Source: CAZXCK01 sp964639225 (GTDB taxonomy: Bacteria > Chloroflexota > Anaerolineae > Aggregatilineales > Phototrophicaceae). From it: 32,727 nt of DNA. Location: positions 1 to 32,727 of the forward strand of contig CAZXCK010000033.1 in the NCBI GenBank assembly GCA_964639225.1, read 5' to 3'. The notes under the pieces were generated by a model. It searched no databases. It was not told the origin of the DNA and saw only the letters and a list, made by a program, of their open reading frames with translations. Positions within the stretch are counted from its first letter, which is position 1. Each line of letters starts with the position of its first letter. Positions 21,426-29,654 of the stretch are shown here, in pieces. The position numbers and the translations under genes are program-made.

Positions 21426-24269
21426 CTAGGCCGGGTCAGGCAGGGGTGTGCCAAGCTGCAACTGAATGTCGCTCAATGCATGATGTGCCGCCTGACGCAC
21501 CTCATCGCTGCGATGTCGCAGCGCCGCATACAACAGCCCGATGCCGCTGATGATCCCCAACTGACCCATATTCAGCGCCGACAGCGCCTGTATCTCAGGC
21601 TCGCCCTCTTCCAGCGCCTTTTGCAGCAGTTCAGCGCCGGTTGTCTCCGGTTTAACGCTGCCGTTTTCCAGGCTGGCCAGCCAGTTTCGCAGCCAGGGGA
21701 TGCTCTCCGGGCTGGGATAAGGCTGGGCACCCAGGCCGCTGTCGCCAAAGCGCATATCGCCAAACGCCTGCTCCGCCGCCGATTTGACGTACCACTGCTC
21801 GTCTTCCAGCATGGCGCGGTAGAGCGCGATCAGCGCCCAGTTGGTGCGCACGCGCCGCAGTCCGAACACCGCCGCCCGCCGCAGCATATAGTCCTCGTGG
21901 GTGATGGCGTCGTACAGCACCGGATAGCCTTCGCGCGGGATGGCGGCGAACGCCTCGGCGATGGCCTGCCGCAGCTTCTCGGAACCGGTCATGAGTGCGT
22001 CGGCCATCAGGTGCAGCGAGTCCTCGCTGTTGATGGCGCCCAGCGCCAGCCCCGCCGCCAGCATGACGTCGGTGTTGTTGTCCTGCATGCGCCCGGCGAT
22101 GTCGTCCAGGCCGTCCTCGGCGCGCAGTGCGCCCATGCCCAGGCAGGCGAGTCGGCGCACGTCGGCGTTAGGATGGCGCAGCGCCTTGCGGAACACAACC
22201 AGCGCGTTACGGTCGCGTGTGCCCACCAGAGCCGCCGCCACCCGCTCGCGGAGCTGCGGGTACTGCTTAGGTGCGACGAACAGGTTGCCCAGTTGTTTCA
22301 GCAGTGGCGAGCGCCAGGTGACGCTGCCGCTGGCATAGGCCAGCCAGCGCGACGTTTCCAGCACATAGTTGTGCAGAATGTCCGCCGGGCTGTCGAGGTG
22401 GGCCGCCACCAGTTCATCGACGGGCGAGTGCCCGGCCAGATACACCAGCGCCAGTTCCCATTCCGGCTGGTACGAGCGTTCCAGCAGCGTGTCCATGTCC
22501 AGTTCTTTGAGGTACAGGCTGCCCAGATAGGCGGTGATAATCGGATGCTGGAACTGGTAGCGCCCGCCACGAAAACGCACCAGCAGCCCGCTTTTTTCCA
22601 GCCGGCGCGCCAGCCGCGCAGTCTGGCGCATGGTCTGGCTCTGCTCGCCGCGCTTCAGTGAGCCGCGTTTGCCTCGCGCTGGCTCCGCCTCGGCAAAAAC
22701 GGCGTCAGTGTCAGTCTCCGCACGGGGAGTCTCGACATCGTGATCGTCATCGAACAGGTCATCAACGCTGGTGTCGTCGTCCAGTTCGCGCTCGATCTCG
22801 TCCAGGAAGGCGTCCATCTCGGCGTCATCGGCGGCTGCCGGAGCTGGCTCGTCCAGCGGAACCGCTGGTTCCTCGGTGGCGGTGCCATCGCCGCCGAAAA
22901 GGCGCTGGTCCAGTTCGCTGAGGGTGATGTATCCCGTTTCGATCTGCAACGCCGCCGCTGTCACCAACTGCGGCAGCGCCTTGTCCAGTGGTTCGCTGGT
23001 GACGTACTGCCCCAGCAGATTGCTGAACCAGTCGTCCAGGTTGGAGACATCCTGCGTGGCATACTGTGTCCACAGCTTGAGCGTCAGCTCGAACGGGGTA
23101 CGGGCGCGGTTGCGCTGTTTGGCCCGTTCGACCGTGCGCTCGTCGAGGTTGGCGCCGCGCCGCCGTCCGGCGATCTCCGGCCAGGACTCGGCCCAGCGCT
23201 CGGCCAGGTTGTCGGCCATCATATCGTTCCAGGGCCGCATAAAGATCGGCGTCAGCCCGATCTGCGTCAGGCTGTTGTAGCCAGTCGCCGGGCCGGTCAC
23301 AATGAAGAAGTTCTCGCCGTAGATTTCCAGCAGCGCCCGCAGCCAGGCACAGAGGGCGGGCCGGTCGGCGGCGGGGACTTCGTCGTAGCCATCCAGCAGA
23401 ACCAGCCCCAGCCCGTCATTCAGGCATTTATACAGGTTGGGTGGCAGCGTCTTGGCGGTGATGCGGCCCGTGTACTGCTGCGCCGCCCGGATGAGGGGTT
23501 CCGCCGGGTCGATGTCGCGCCCGTATTCGCCGCTGCGCAGGACGACATTGCTCAGGTGGGCGTAAATGGGTGTCAGGTGGCGCAGCGGTGGATGCGTCTC
23601 CGGTTTGCGGGCAGCGGTATTTTCTTCGGGGAGTTCGCCGCGCCGCCGCGCCAGACTCTCCAGCGCCATTTTCTCGGTGGCCTGCCGGCTGCGCTGCGCC
23701 TGCTGGCGATCCTCGTTGCTGGAGATGGCCTGCTCTTCAGCTTCGATCTGCTGTTGTACCTGGTCTGGTGGTGGGTCAAAGCGGACCTGTCCCCGGCTCC
23801 ACAGGGCGATCGTGTGCAGGGCGGTGGTGCGTCCGCTGCCAGGAATGCCCAGCAGCGCCAGCGCGCGCGCGCCGCTGTTCAGGTCTTCGATGGCCAGTGT
23901 CTCGATGTTGTAGGGCGCGTGCAGGTACGGGTGATCCGGCACACGCGGCACCACATGAAAAACGCTGTGAGTCACGTCGTCATCGGCTGGCCGGGCCAGC
24001 TCCGGCGCGGCGACAAAGCGCGGTTCCACCACGATTTTTGCCAGCTCCACCTGCCGCCCGGCCAGATGCGCCGCCTGCGCATAACGGATCAGGTCGCCGG
24101 TGTAGCGTTTGTCAGAGCTGCGGCTGGCGTATTCCTGGGCGCTGCTCACTGAACGCCGCGTCCGCTGGATGAGGTGCCGGGCGCGATACAGCGCGTAGGC
24201 TGTGCCCCAACCGGCCAGCACACCCAGGCCGAAGTTCTCCAGGTTAAAACTGAAATGGAAATCGTTCAT
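21426..24269 (-). CDS. Membrane-anchored NACHT-like NTPase with HEAT-type repeats
   Basis: Protein of 947 residues. An N-terminal hydrophobic helix (about 13-30) precedes a basic stretch, so the rest is probably cytosolic. A STAND/NACHT-like NTPase follows: Walker A GIPGSGRTT (141-149) and Walker B GLVLLDGYDEVP (about 288-299), then FFIVTGPATGY in the sensor position. The P-loop Lys is Arg147. A charged, Gln/Glu/Arg-rich coiled-coil insert (about 165-225) separates Walker A from the rest. An acidic linker (about 465-530) leads to a winged-helix-like region (GLLVRFRGGRYQFQHPIITAYLGS), then alpha-helical HEAT-type repeats (about 660-940; for example HPNADVRRLACLGMGAL, HEDYMLRRAAVFGLRRV). NACHT proteins act as signalling or defence switches, but no effector domain is recognisable. 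It starts 9 nt after the zinc-ribbon gene; AAGAGG overlaps that stop. Confidence 0.82.
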   Translation of the reverse strand: MNDFHFSFNLENFGLGVLAGWGTAYALYRARHLIQRTRRSVSSAQEYASRSSDKRYTGDLIRYAQAAHLAGRQVELAKIVVEPRFVAAPELARPADDDVTHSVFHVVPRVPDHPYLHAPYNIETLAIEDLNSGARALALLGIPGSGRTTALHTIALWSRGQVRFDPPPDQVQQQIEAEEQAISSNEDRQQAQRSRQATEKMALESLARRRGELPEENTAARKPETHPPLRHLTPIYAHLSNVVLRSGEYGRDIDPAEPLIRAAQQYTGRITAKTLPPNLYKCLNDGLGLVLLDGYDEVPAADRPALCAWLRALLEIYGENFFIVTGPATGYNSLTQIGLTPIFMRPWNDMMADNLAERWAESWPEIAGRRRGANLDERTVERAKQRNRARTPFELTLKLWTQYATQDVSNLDDWFSNLLGQYVTSEPLDKALPQLVTAAALQIETGYITLSELDQRLFGGDGTATEEPAVPLDEPAPAAADDAEMDAFLDEIERELDDDTSVDDLFDDDHDVETPRAETDTDAVFAEAEPARGKRGSLKRGEQSQTMRQTARLARRLEKSGLLVRFRGGRYQFQHPIITAYLGSLYLKELDMDTLLERSYQPEWELALVYLAGHSPVDELVAAHLDSPADILHNYVLETSRWLAYASGSVTWRSPLLKQLGNLFVAPKQYPQLRERVAAALVGTRDRNALVVFRKALRHPNADVRRLACLGMGALRAEDGLDDIAGRMQDNNTDVMLAAGLALGAINSEDSLHLMADALMTGSEKLRQAIAEAFAAIPREGYPVLYDAITHEDYMLRRAAVFGLRRVRTNWALIALYRAMLEDEQWYVKSAAEQAFGDMRFGDSGLGAQPYPSPESIPWLRNWLASLENGSVKPETTGAELLQKALEEGEPEIQALSALNMGQLGIISGIGLLYAALRHRSDEVRQAAHHALSDIQLQLGTPLPDPA

Positions 24270-24278
24270 GGCGGCCTC

Positions 24279-24986
24279 TTAGTTGATTCTGACCAGGATA
24301 CGCCCGCAGTTCTCGCAGTTGACGAGCTGATCCCCACGCTCGACCGACCGGACAACCGCGCGATTCTGCTCGACGCCGCACACACTGCACGAGTCCCCGC
24401 TCAACGCGGAGATGGGCTGGTTGGCTTTGCGCGGGCGCATAGTCTGATAGGTCTTAAGATTGGCCTCGCTGATGGGTTTCAGCGCCTGTTCGCGCTCGCT
24501 GTTGAGCCTTTCCAGCCCGGCCTGTAACTGCTGCTGCTCGTCGAGCAGAGACTGGTGTTCGTCCTGCCAGCGCCGCGTGACCGTCTCTAAATTGCTCTCG
24601 GCGCTGGCCAGCGAGTCCTCAGCCTCTTCGACGGCCATCATGGCTTCCAGCAGATGATCTTCCAGTTCGGCGTTGCGTTTCTTAAGCGCCGCGATTTCAT
24701 CCTGCAAATCGGTTAACTCTTTGGGGTTTTTCACCTTGCCACTGTACAGTCGATCCTCGCTGGTCTGGGCCTTGCCGGTGTTGCTCTGAATTTCCAGCTC
24801 CAGGTCACGTACGCGAGTGCGCAGCGGCGTCAGCGCGGTCTGGGCCTGTTCCACCTGCTGCCTGGCGCGGGCCACTTCCTGATCGTCTTGAAGAGCGGCG
24901 GCGATGGCCTGCAGCCGCTTGCTGCTGCGCAGCATGCTCAGGTCAATTTCCTGCAGGCGATACAGGGCTTCGGCTTGCGATGTCAT
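24279..24986 (-). CDS. Coiled-coil C4 zinc-ribbon protein (CT398-like)
   Basis: Protein of 235 residues starting at ATG 24986 (MTSQAEALYRLQEIDL); a frame extending to 25016 adds ten residues without support. Residues about 5-170 form a long antiparallel coiled coil with the family's NPKELTDLQDEIAALKKR signature near the hairpin tip. The C-terminus is a four-Cys zinc ribbon, CSVCG and CENCG separated by about 20 residues. This architecture matches the CT398/zf-RING_7 family, found widely in bacteria and implicated in nucleic-acid or secretion-linked roles without an agreed function. It is first in a two-gene unit with the NACHT-like gene, 9 nt apart, so the two products are probably made together. 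Confidence 0.88.
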   Translation of the reverse strand: MTSQAEALYRLQEIDLSMLRSSKRLQAIAAALQDDQEVARARQQVEQAQTALTPLRTRVRDLELEIQSNTGKAQTSEDRLYSGKVKNPKELTDLQDEIAALKKRNAELEDHLLEAMMAVEEAEDSLASAESNLETVTRRWQDEHQSLLDEQQQLQAGLERLNSEREQALKPISEANLKTYQTMRPRKANQPISALSGDSCSVCGVEQNRAVVRSVERGDQLVNCENCGRILVRIN

Positions 24987-25039
24987 GGCGATTCTCTTAT
25001 CCCTACATAGGCTCAATGAAACTCTGGCGACTCGGCACT

Positions 25040-25066
25040 ATAATAGATAAATGCTAAGACTGTAAA
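25040..25066 (-). promoter_or_regulatory. Candidate promoter of the zinc-ribbon/NACHT unit
   Basis: On the minus strand TTTACA (25066-25061) and TATTAT (25045-25040) each match five of six sigma-70 consensus positions. The spacer is 15 nt, shorter than the preferred 17. Transcription would begin about 45-50 nt before the ATG at 24986. The same stretch contains TATAAT on the plus strand (25039-25044), but without a -35 partner. Confidence 0.35.
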
Positions 25067-25149
25067 TACGCTCGCCCCTTCGATGGTTCCGGGCGCAGCA
25101 TACTCTGATTGTAGCGATAACCGGCCTGAAAACGAATTAAGGTAACCGC

Positions 25150-26784
25150 ATGGTCCCAACCTTTACCGGGCACATCACATCAGCAGAGTGGCGTTGGTTG
25201 CTTCTGGTGGCGGGTGGCATTGTCCTGCTGGCCTTTGTACCGTTTCTGTGGGTGCTGCTGGCGGGCGTCGCCGGGACATCCTGGCAGTTTATGGGCGCGC
25301 TGCACGGTTACGGCGATGGCGCACTACACCTGGCACTGGTGACTCAGGGCGCGGACAGCGGCTGGCTGACTCGTCTGCTGTTCACACCAGAGCCGAACAG
25401 CGGCACGCTGATGGGCGTGTTCTACGCGCTGTTAGGTCGAATCACCTCGATCACGGCGCTGACGCCGATTGCCATTTTCCACGTGGCGCGTCTGGGCGCG
25501 GCGGTGACGATGTTACTGGCGCTGTATCATCTGGCGGCCAACATCTGGATGCGCATCCGCACGCGCCGCCTGTTTTTCGTGTTCAGTCTGCTGGGCGGCG
25601 GCTTCGGCTGGCTGCTCGCCCCGCTGGCCGGCAGCGAAGCTTACCTGGACCTGAACGCGCCGCAGGCTTTCCCGTTCTATGGCATGCTGGTTAACGTCCA
25701 TATTCCGCTGGCCATCACCTGCCTGGCGATCAGCGCCGGTGTGATCGTCTCCGTGTTCCGCCCCGATAACGGCAGCGCCCCCAACGTCAACAACGGCGGC
25801 CTGATCGTCTTTCTGATGGGGCTGGCACTGGTCTTTGTTTATCCCCTGGCGCTGGCACCGCTGTCGCTGGCTTTTGTCCTGCGGGTACTGGTCCACGCCG
25901 CCCAGCGCGGCGGATTCGCCTACGCTAAAGTGCAGTGGCTGCTGTGGTTCATCGTGCCGTCGCTGCCGGTTGCCGTCTATTATGCGATGGTCATGCGCTA
26001 CGATCCGATTGTGCGCGCTGCCTGGATGCAGGCGACGACCAGCGCGCCATCGCCGCTGGTACTGGTGCTGAGTTTCGGCCTGCCGCTGCTTATCGCGCTG
26101 CCAGGACTGTGGCGCGCTGTGCGCCGCTTCGAGCCGGACGGCGACCAGTTTATGCTGCTGTGGCTGCTGGTGATCGTGCTGTTTGTCTATCTGCCGGGCG
26201 GCTTCCACCAGAGCTTTCTGCTGGGCATCACCATCCCGCTGATGTACTTCGCCACCCGTTCGATTGAGGATTTCTGGCTGGATCATATCAGCCGTCGCTG
26301 GCGGCTGCGTCTGATGGTGGCGCTGATCCCGGTCATGGCTGCCAGCTTTCTGCTGGTGCTGATGCTGCCTGCGCGCGCCGTCACGTCGGACAGTCGCAGC
26401 GCGGGTATGCTGCTCCCGCGTGGTTACGCCGATGCTTTCAGCTACCTGCGCCCGCGTATCCATGAGGATGATGTGGTGCTGGCCTCGCCCAATGTCAGCC
26501 TGTGGCTGCCAGCCTGGACCGGGGCGCAGGTCGTGTACGGCCATCCGAACGAAGCCGTCGAGCCGGTGCGCAAGCGCGATGCGGTGTTCGCCTGGTACCG
26601 CCACACGGACCCTGACGATTGCCAGGCGCTGCTCGACGGCGAACTGGCTTATCACGAGCCATACCGCGTCGATTATGTCATCTACGGCCCGGAAGAGGCG
26701 CGCATCGGCGAGACGGTGTGCCTGGACGAACTCAATCTGCTGCGCCGCTTCGGTGATGTCGCCGTGTACGCTGCTGGTCACTGA
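25150..26784 (+). CDS. Polytopic membrane protein, GT-C-like
   Basis: Integral membrane protein of 544 residues with about ten to twelve hydrophobic helices (for example about 16-42, 98-125, 135-155, 178-200, 218-245, 255-285, 298-320, 332-355 and 388-405) and a C-terminal soluble part (about 430-544). The long first loop after helix 1 contains GDGALHLALVTQGADSG and PEPNSGTLMGVFYALLGR, the position where GT-C glycosyltransferases place catalytic Asp residues. The soluble end has LRPRIHEDDVVLASPNVSLWLPAWTG, like the region after the membrane domain of PMT-like proteins. I recognise no named family with confidence. Being 33 nt ahead of a polyprenyl glycosylphosphotransferase gene, it may transfer a sugar from a lipid donor. 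AAGG lies just before the ATG. Confidence 0.7.
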   Translation: MVPTFTGHITSAEWRWLLLVAGGIVLLAFVPFLWVLLAGVAGTSWQFMGALHGYGDGALHLALVTQGADSGWLTRLLFTPEPNSGTLMGVFYALLGRITSITALTPIAIFHVARLGAAVTMLLALYHLAANIWMRIRTRRLFFVFSLLGGGFGWLLAPLAGSEAYLDLNAPQAFPFYGMLVNVHIPLAITCLAISAGVIVSVFRPDNGSAPNVNNGGLIVFLMGLALVFVYPLALAPLSLAFVLRVLVHAAQRGGFAYAKVQWLLWFIVPSLPVAVYYAMVMRYDPIVRAAWMQATTSAPSPLVLVLSFGLPLLIALPGLWRAVRRFEPDGDQFMLLWLLVIVLFVYLPGGFHQSFLLGITIPLMYFATRSIEDFWLDHISRRWRLRLMVALIPVMAASFLLVLMLPARAVTSDSRSAGMLLPRGYADAFSYLRPRIHEDDVVLASPNVSLWLPAWTGAQVVYGHPNEAVEPVRKRDAVFAWYRHTDPDDCQALLDGELAYHEPYRVDYVIYGPEEARIGETVCLDELNLLRRFGDVAVYAAGH

Positions 26785-26817
26785 CGGCGCGCCAGCCCGG
26801 TCTGGCGGGAGGTCCCT

Positions 26818-28239
26818 ATGCTGTTTTCCCCTTCGCAAGGGCGCAAGCGGCCCCAACTACGCCTGTCGGAGCGGCGTCTGCTGCTGATGGCCGGCGACAC
26901 GCTGGCTGTGCTGCTGGCGGTGCTCATCGCGCTGTACATCTGGGCGCGCATCGACGATGTGCCCTTCGACGCCGACTACGTGCTGCCCAACGTGTTCTGG
27001 TTCTTCCTGCTGTCCGGCGTGTGGCTGCTGCTGGCCAGCGCCAACGACTTCTACGATCTGGATACCGCTTCCAACCGCCTGCGCTCGATGCAGCTTCTGG
27101 CGCTCATCACCGGGCAGATTCTGGTGCTGTATCTGCTGGTGTTCTTCTTCTCTCCGCGTGGTTCGCTGCCGCGTCTGTTTATCCTCTACTTCGGGGTGAT
27201 CGCCTTCGTGCTCATCGCCCTGTGGCGGCTGCTCAACCCGGCGCTGATCGGCTGGGCCAGCGCGCCGCGCCGCGTGCTGATCGTCGGCGTGGATGACTCC
27301 GCCGCGCTCATGATCCAGACGATTCAGCAGCACCACGCCGACGGTTACGCCGTCTACGGCATCATCGGCCAGAACGCCGACGTAGGCCGCATCATCAGTG
27401 GTGTGCCGGTGATCGGTGCCGGGCGCGATATCTTTAACTTCGTCGTCCGCGACCGCATCAGCGAGTTAATCATCACCTCGATTCCCGATGTCAACGGCGA
27501 TATTTTTCGCGGCGTCATGGACGCTTACGAGTACGGCGTGGAACTCATGCCTATGCCGCTGGTCTACGAGCGCCTGACCGGGCGCATCCCGGTCAAGTAC
27601 GTGAGCAACAACTGGGCCATTGTGCTGCCCATCACCAGTGGCATGATCTTCAACCCGTATCCGTTTTTGCAGCGTATCATGGATGTGGTGCTGGCGACGC
27701 TGGGGCTGGCGCTGCTGCTGCTGGCGCTGCCGCTGCTGGCGCTGATTATCCGCCTGGACTCGCCGGGCGGCATCTTCTACACGCAGAACCGTACCGGGCA
27801 CAACGGGCGCAACTTCCGCATCGTCAAATTCCGCACCATGATTCAGAACGCCGAAGCCATGACCGGCGCCATCTTCAGCCAGGAAAACGACCCGCGTGTT
27901 ACACGGGTGGGGCGTTTTATGCGTAAGACGCGCCTGGACGAAGTGCCGCAACTGCTCAACGTCATGCGCGGCGAGATGAGCATCGTTGGGCCGCGCCCGG
28001 AGCGCCCGGAACACACCATTCGCCTGACCGAGAAAATCCCGTTTTACCGCACACGGCTCGTCGTCCGGCCCGGTCTGACAGGCTGGGCGCAGGTGCGCTA
28101 TCGTTACGGCTCCGATGACGAGGACGCCGAAATGAAGCTGGAATACGATCTGTACTACATCCGGCATCAGTCGCTGCTGCTTGATATCAGCATCATGATT
28201 CGCACGGTGGGCAAAGTCCTGCGCATGAGCGGAACCTAG
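26818..28239 (+). CDS. Undecaprenyl-phosphate sugar phosphotransferase (WcaJ/WbaP-like)
   Basis: Polyprenyl glycosylphosphotransferase of 473 residues that starts surface-polysaccharide repeat units by moving a hexose-1-phosphate onto undecaprenyl phosphate. Four N-terminal helices (about 22-45, 58-75, 92-112, 120-140) precede a CoA-binding-like Rossmann segment (about 150-255, RVLIVGVDDSAALMI). A further hydrophobic helix (about 288-312) leads into the catalytic bacterial sugar transferase domain. Its motifs are KFRTM (337-341), DEVPQLLNV (from 374), GPRPERPE (391-398) and PGLTGWAQV (418-426). The layout matches full-length WbaP/WcaJ proteins; the sugar cannot be decided. GGGAGG lies 5 nt before the ATG, and a small 6-bp hairpin (26790-26807) sits just before it. 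The gene ends 8 nt from the convergent next gene. Confidence 0.93.
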   Translation: MLFSPSQGRKRPQLRLSERRLLLMAGDTLAVLLAVLIALYIWARIDDVPFDADYVLPNVFWFFLLSGVWLLLASANDFYDLDTASNRLRSMQLLALITGQILVLYLLVFFFSPRGSLPRLFILYFGVIAFVLIALWRLLNPALIGWASAPRRVLIVGVDDSAALMIQTIQQHHADGYAVYGIIGQNADVGRIISGVPVIGAGRDIFNFVVRDRISELIITSIPDVNGDIFRGVMDAYEYGVELMPMPLVYERLTGRIPVKYVSNNWAIVLPITSGMIFNPYPFLQRIMDVVLATLGLALLLLALPLLALIIRLDSPGGIFYTQNRTGHNGRNFRIVKFRTMIQNAEAMTGAIFSQENDPRVTRVGRFMRKTRLDEVPQLLNVMRGEMSIVGPRPERPEHTIRLTEKIPFYRTRLVVRPGLTGWAQVRYRYGSDDEDAEMKLEYDLYYIRHQSLLLDISIMIRTVGKVLRMSGT

Positions 28240-28247
28240 CGTTTCGC

Positions 28248-29402
28248 CTATTCGCCCGCCATGAAGTCCGACCCCAGCAGGAACAGCATCGTCATGAACC
28301 AGATAGTGCTGTAACGCAGCGTCCGCTGTGATCCCTGCTGCGCGGCAAACAGAATCACCGCGATCTGCAATCCGGCGATAAAGCGCAGAATCCCCAGCGG
28401 CTCGCGGTAGGTCGAAAACGGCACGAACAGCATCACACCAGCGTTGAACAGCAGCAGCAGCGTAACCAGATTCACGCGCCGCTCGCGCAATGCGCGCCAG
28501 CTCCACAGCAGGCCCCACAGCGTCGGCAGCAGCACAAACGGACCCAGCAGCGCCAAAAAGATCAGAAACACCGCTGGATTGCCCTCGGTGAGGATGCGCG
28601 CCACACCAGCGAAGGGGATGATCTCGAACGGTGTCGCCAGCGCCCCGCCGGAACCGACCCCCGGCTCACCAAACCAGGCGATGAGCGCCCCCTGCCACAG
28701 CACAAACGGCAGCCCGGCGATCACGCCAAACATCAGCGCGATGGTCCACTGCCGTCGCCACAGCAGATAAACGCCCACCGCCGCCGGGAACACCAGCGCC
28801 GTCTCTTTCGCCAGCCCAGCCAGCGCGAACAGCAGCGCGCTCCACGCCCAGCGTTCGCGCTGCGCCAGTGTCAGCCCACCCAGCGCCAGCGCGTAGGCCA
28901 GCGGCTCCGGCAGGCTCAGGCGCACCGTGCCGAAGATACTCAGCGAGAAGGCGAAGCCCACCGCGTACCAGCGGCTCATGTTGTACTCGCGCAGTATGGA
29001 TTCCAGCAGCGCGGTCCCGGCACCCAGCGCGGCCAGATTCACCAGCAGCAGCGCCCAGGGGATGAGTGGCTCCTGCCCCAGCGACAGCACCAGTCCCAGC
29101 GCCGGCAGCAGAATCCGCTGGAAACGATAGGCGGGTACGTCGCCACCAGCGGCAATAGCGTCCGGCGCGCTGGACGGGTCGCGGGCGATGAAATAGACGA
29201 ACTGGCCGTCATAGCCTTCGGTGCCGGTCTCTTCGTCCAGCCCCTCGCTGAAGCGTGTGCCGATGGTTACTAATGCCAGCGGATCGCCATCGTTGGCGGC
29301 GATCACCGCCAGGCAGTACAGCAGGCACAGGACGACGGCCAGGTTCCAGGGACGCAGCCAGTCGAGACGAGCTGCGCGGCTGTAGGTGCGTGTCTCAGAC
29401 AT
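28248..29402 (-). CDS. Polytopic membrane protein, GT-C-like (surface glycan)
   Basis: Membrane protein of 384 residues from ATG 29402; AAGAGGAT lies upstream. The frame stays open to 29558, but those 52 codons would run through the hairpin array and are not plausible coding sequence. About ten helices are visible, beginning with one near 22-40. The first extracytoplasmic loop holds GTRFSEGLDE and EGYDGQFVYFIARDP followed by YRFQRILLPALG, a pattern shared by bacterial GT-C-like membrane proteins associated with surface glycopolymers; the Asp of YDGQ is a candidate catalytic residue. ALAGLAKETALVFPAAVG is the usual mid-protein 'LaKEt' motif. The gene runs opposite to its neighbours, convergent with the phosphotransferase and divergent from the ligase. 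Substrate is unknown. Confidence 0.78.
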   Translation of the reverse strand: MSETRTYSRAARLDWLRPWNLAVVLCLLYCLAVIAANDGDPLALVTIGTRFSEGLDEETGTEGYDGQFVYFIARDPSSAPDAIAAGGDVPAYRFQRILLPALGLVLSLGQEPLIPWALLLVNLAALGAGTALLESILREYNMSRWYAVGFAFSLSIFGTVRLSLPEPLAYALALGGLTLAQRERWAWSALLFALAGLAKETALVFPAAVGVYLLWRRQWTIALMFGVIAGLPFVLWQGALIAWFGEPGVGSGGALATPFEIIPFAGVARILTEGNPAVFLIFLALLGPFVLLPTLWGLLWSWRALRERRVNLVTLLLLFNAGVMLFVPFSTYREPLGILRFIAGLQIAVILFAAQQGSQRTLRYSTIWFMTMLFLLGSDFMAGE

Positions 29403-29438
29403 CGGGTGTATGATCCTCTTGAGGATGAAGTGTAACTG

Positions 29439-29586
29439 CTCAGCATACTTTTTGTGGGGGCAGCGCCCCCACACCCCCGCAAGGGAGCGAGGCTCCCTTG
29501 ACCCTTTACTTTGCGGCGCTTTGCGCCGCAAAAGGCAAAGTTTTGTCCACTTTTTCAAAAGTGGCGGGGTTCGGGGCAGCGCCCCG
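29439..29586. repeat. Array of five consecutive hairpins with a repeated first unit
   Basis: Gene-free sequence between divergent genes, containing five near-adjacent inverted repeats. H1: 9-bp stem 29453-29461/29465-29473, loop AGC. H2: 9-bp stem 29480-29488/29492-29500, loop GAG. H3: 9-bp stem 29511-29519/29523-29531, loop TTT, extended by CTTT/AAAG (29104+400 offset not used; arms at 29504-29507 and 29537-29540). H4: stem CCACTTTT/AAAAGTGG at 29147-type offset, that is 29547-29554/29557-29564. H5: 6-bp stem 29572-29577/29581-29586, loop AGC. H1 and H5 share the core GGGGCAGCGCCCC. The unit from 29439 to 29473 recurs at 32009-32043. It resembles REP- or MITE-like intergenic repeats; no transposase or target-site duplication is seen. 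Confidence 0.75.
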
Positions 29587-29654
29587 GCAACTACCTGAGT
29601 AATTACGATAAAATCATATTCTACATCAACTGACCCTTATCAACAGGTGACGCC
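29587..29654 (+). promoter_or_regulatory. Leader/promoter region of the O-antigen-ligase gene
   Basis: AT-rich 68 nt between the hairpin array and the ligase start. TAAAAT (29609-29614) matches five of six positions of a -10 box and would place a transcript start about 35 nt before the gene, but no convincing -35 box precedes it; the upstream position is occupied by the end of the hairpin array. AGGTGA (29645-29650) is the ribosome binding site. Confidence 0.25.

Noticed and set aside
22740..24152. Open frame of 470 codons opposite the NACHT-like gene
   Set aside because: No recognisable domain and fully overlapped by the frame with Walker A and B motifs; treated as a shadow.
21426..24986. 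Antiviral defence island
   Set aside because: A NACHT-like protein alone is suggestive, but there is no effector domain, no other defence gene, and the neighbours are housekeeping or envelope genes.
26790..26807. 6-bp hairpin between the GT-C-like and phosphotransferase genes
   Set aside because: Short stem without U-tract just before a strong ribosome binding site; too weak to call a terminator or operator.
25513..26856. Open frame of 447 codons on the minus strand
   Set aside because: Its translation is Gln/His/Arg-rich low complexity, the usual reverse image of a Leu/Ala-rich membrane protein on the other strand.
27708..27744. Repetitive CTGCTG/GCGCTG stretch
   Set aside because: It encodes a Leu/Ala-rich membrane helix of the phosphotransferase, so codon bias explains it.
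29403..29558. N-terminal extension of the membrane protein at 28248
   Set aside because: The extra 52 codons run through the hairpin array and lack any membrane-protein character; ATG 29402 has a better ribosome binding site.
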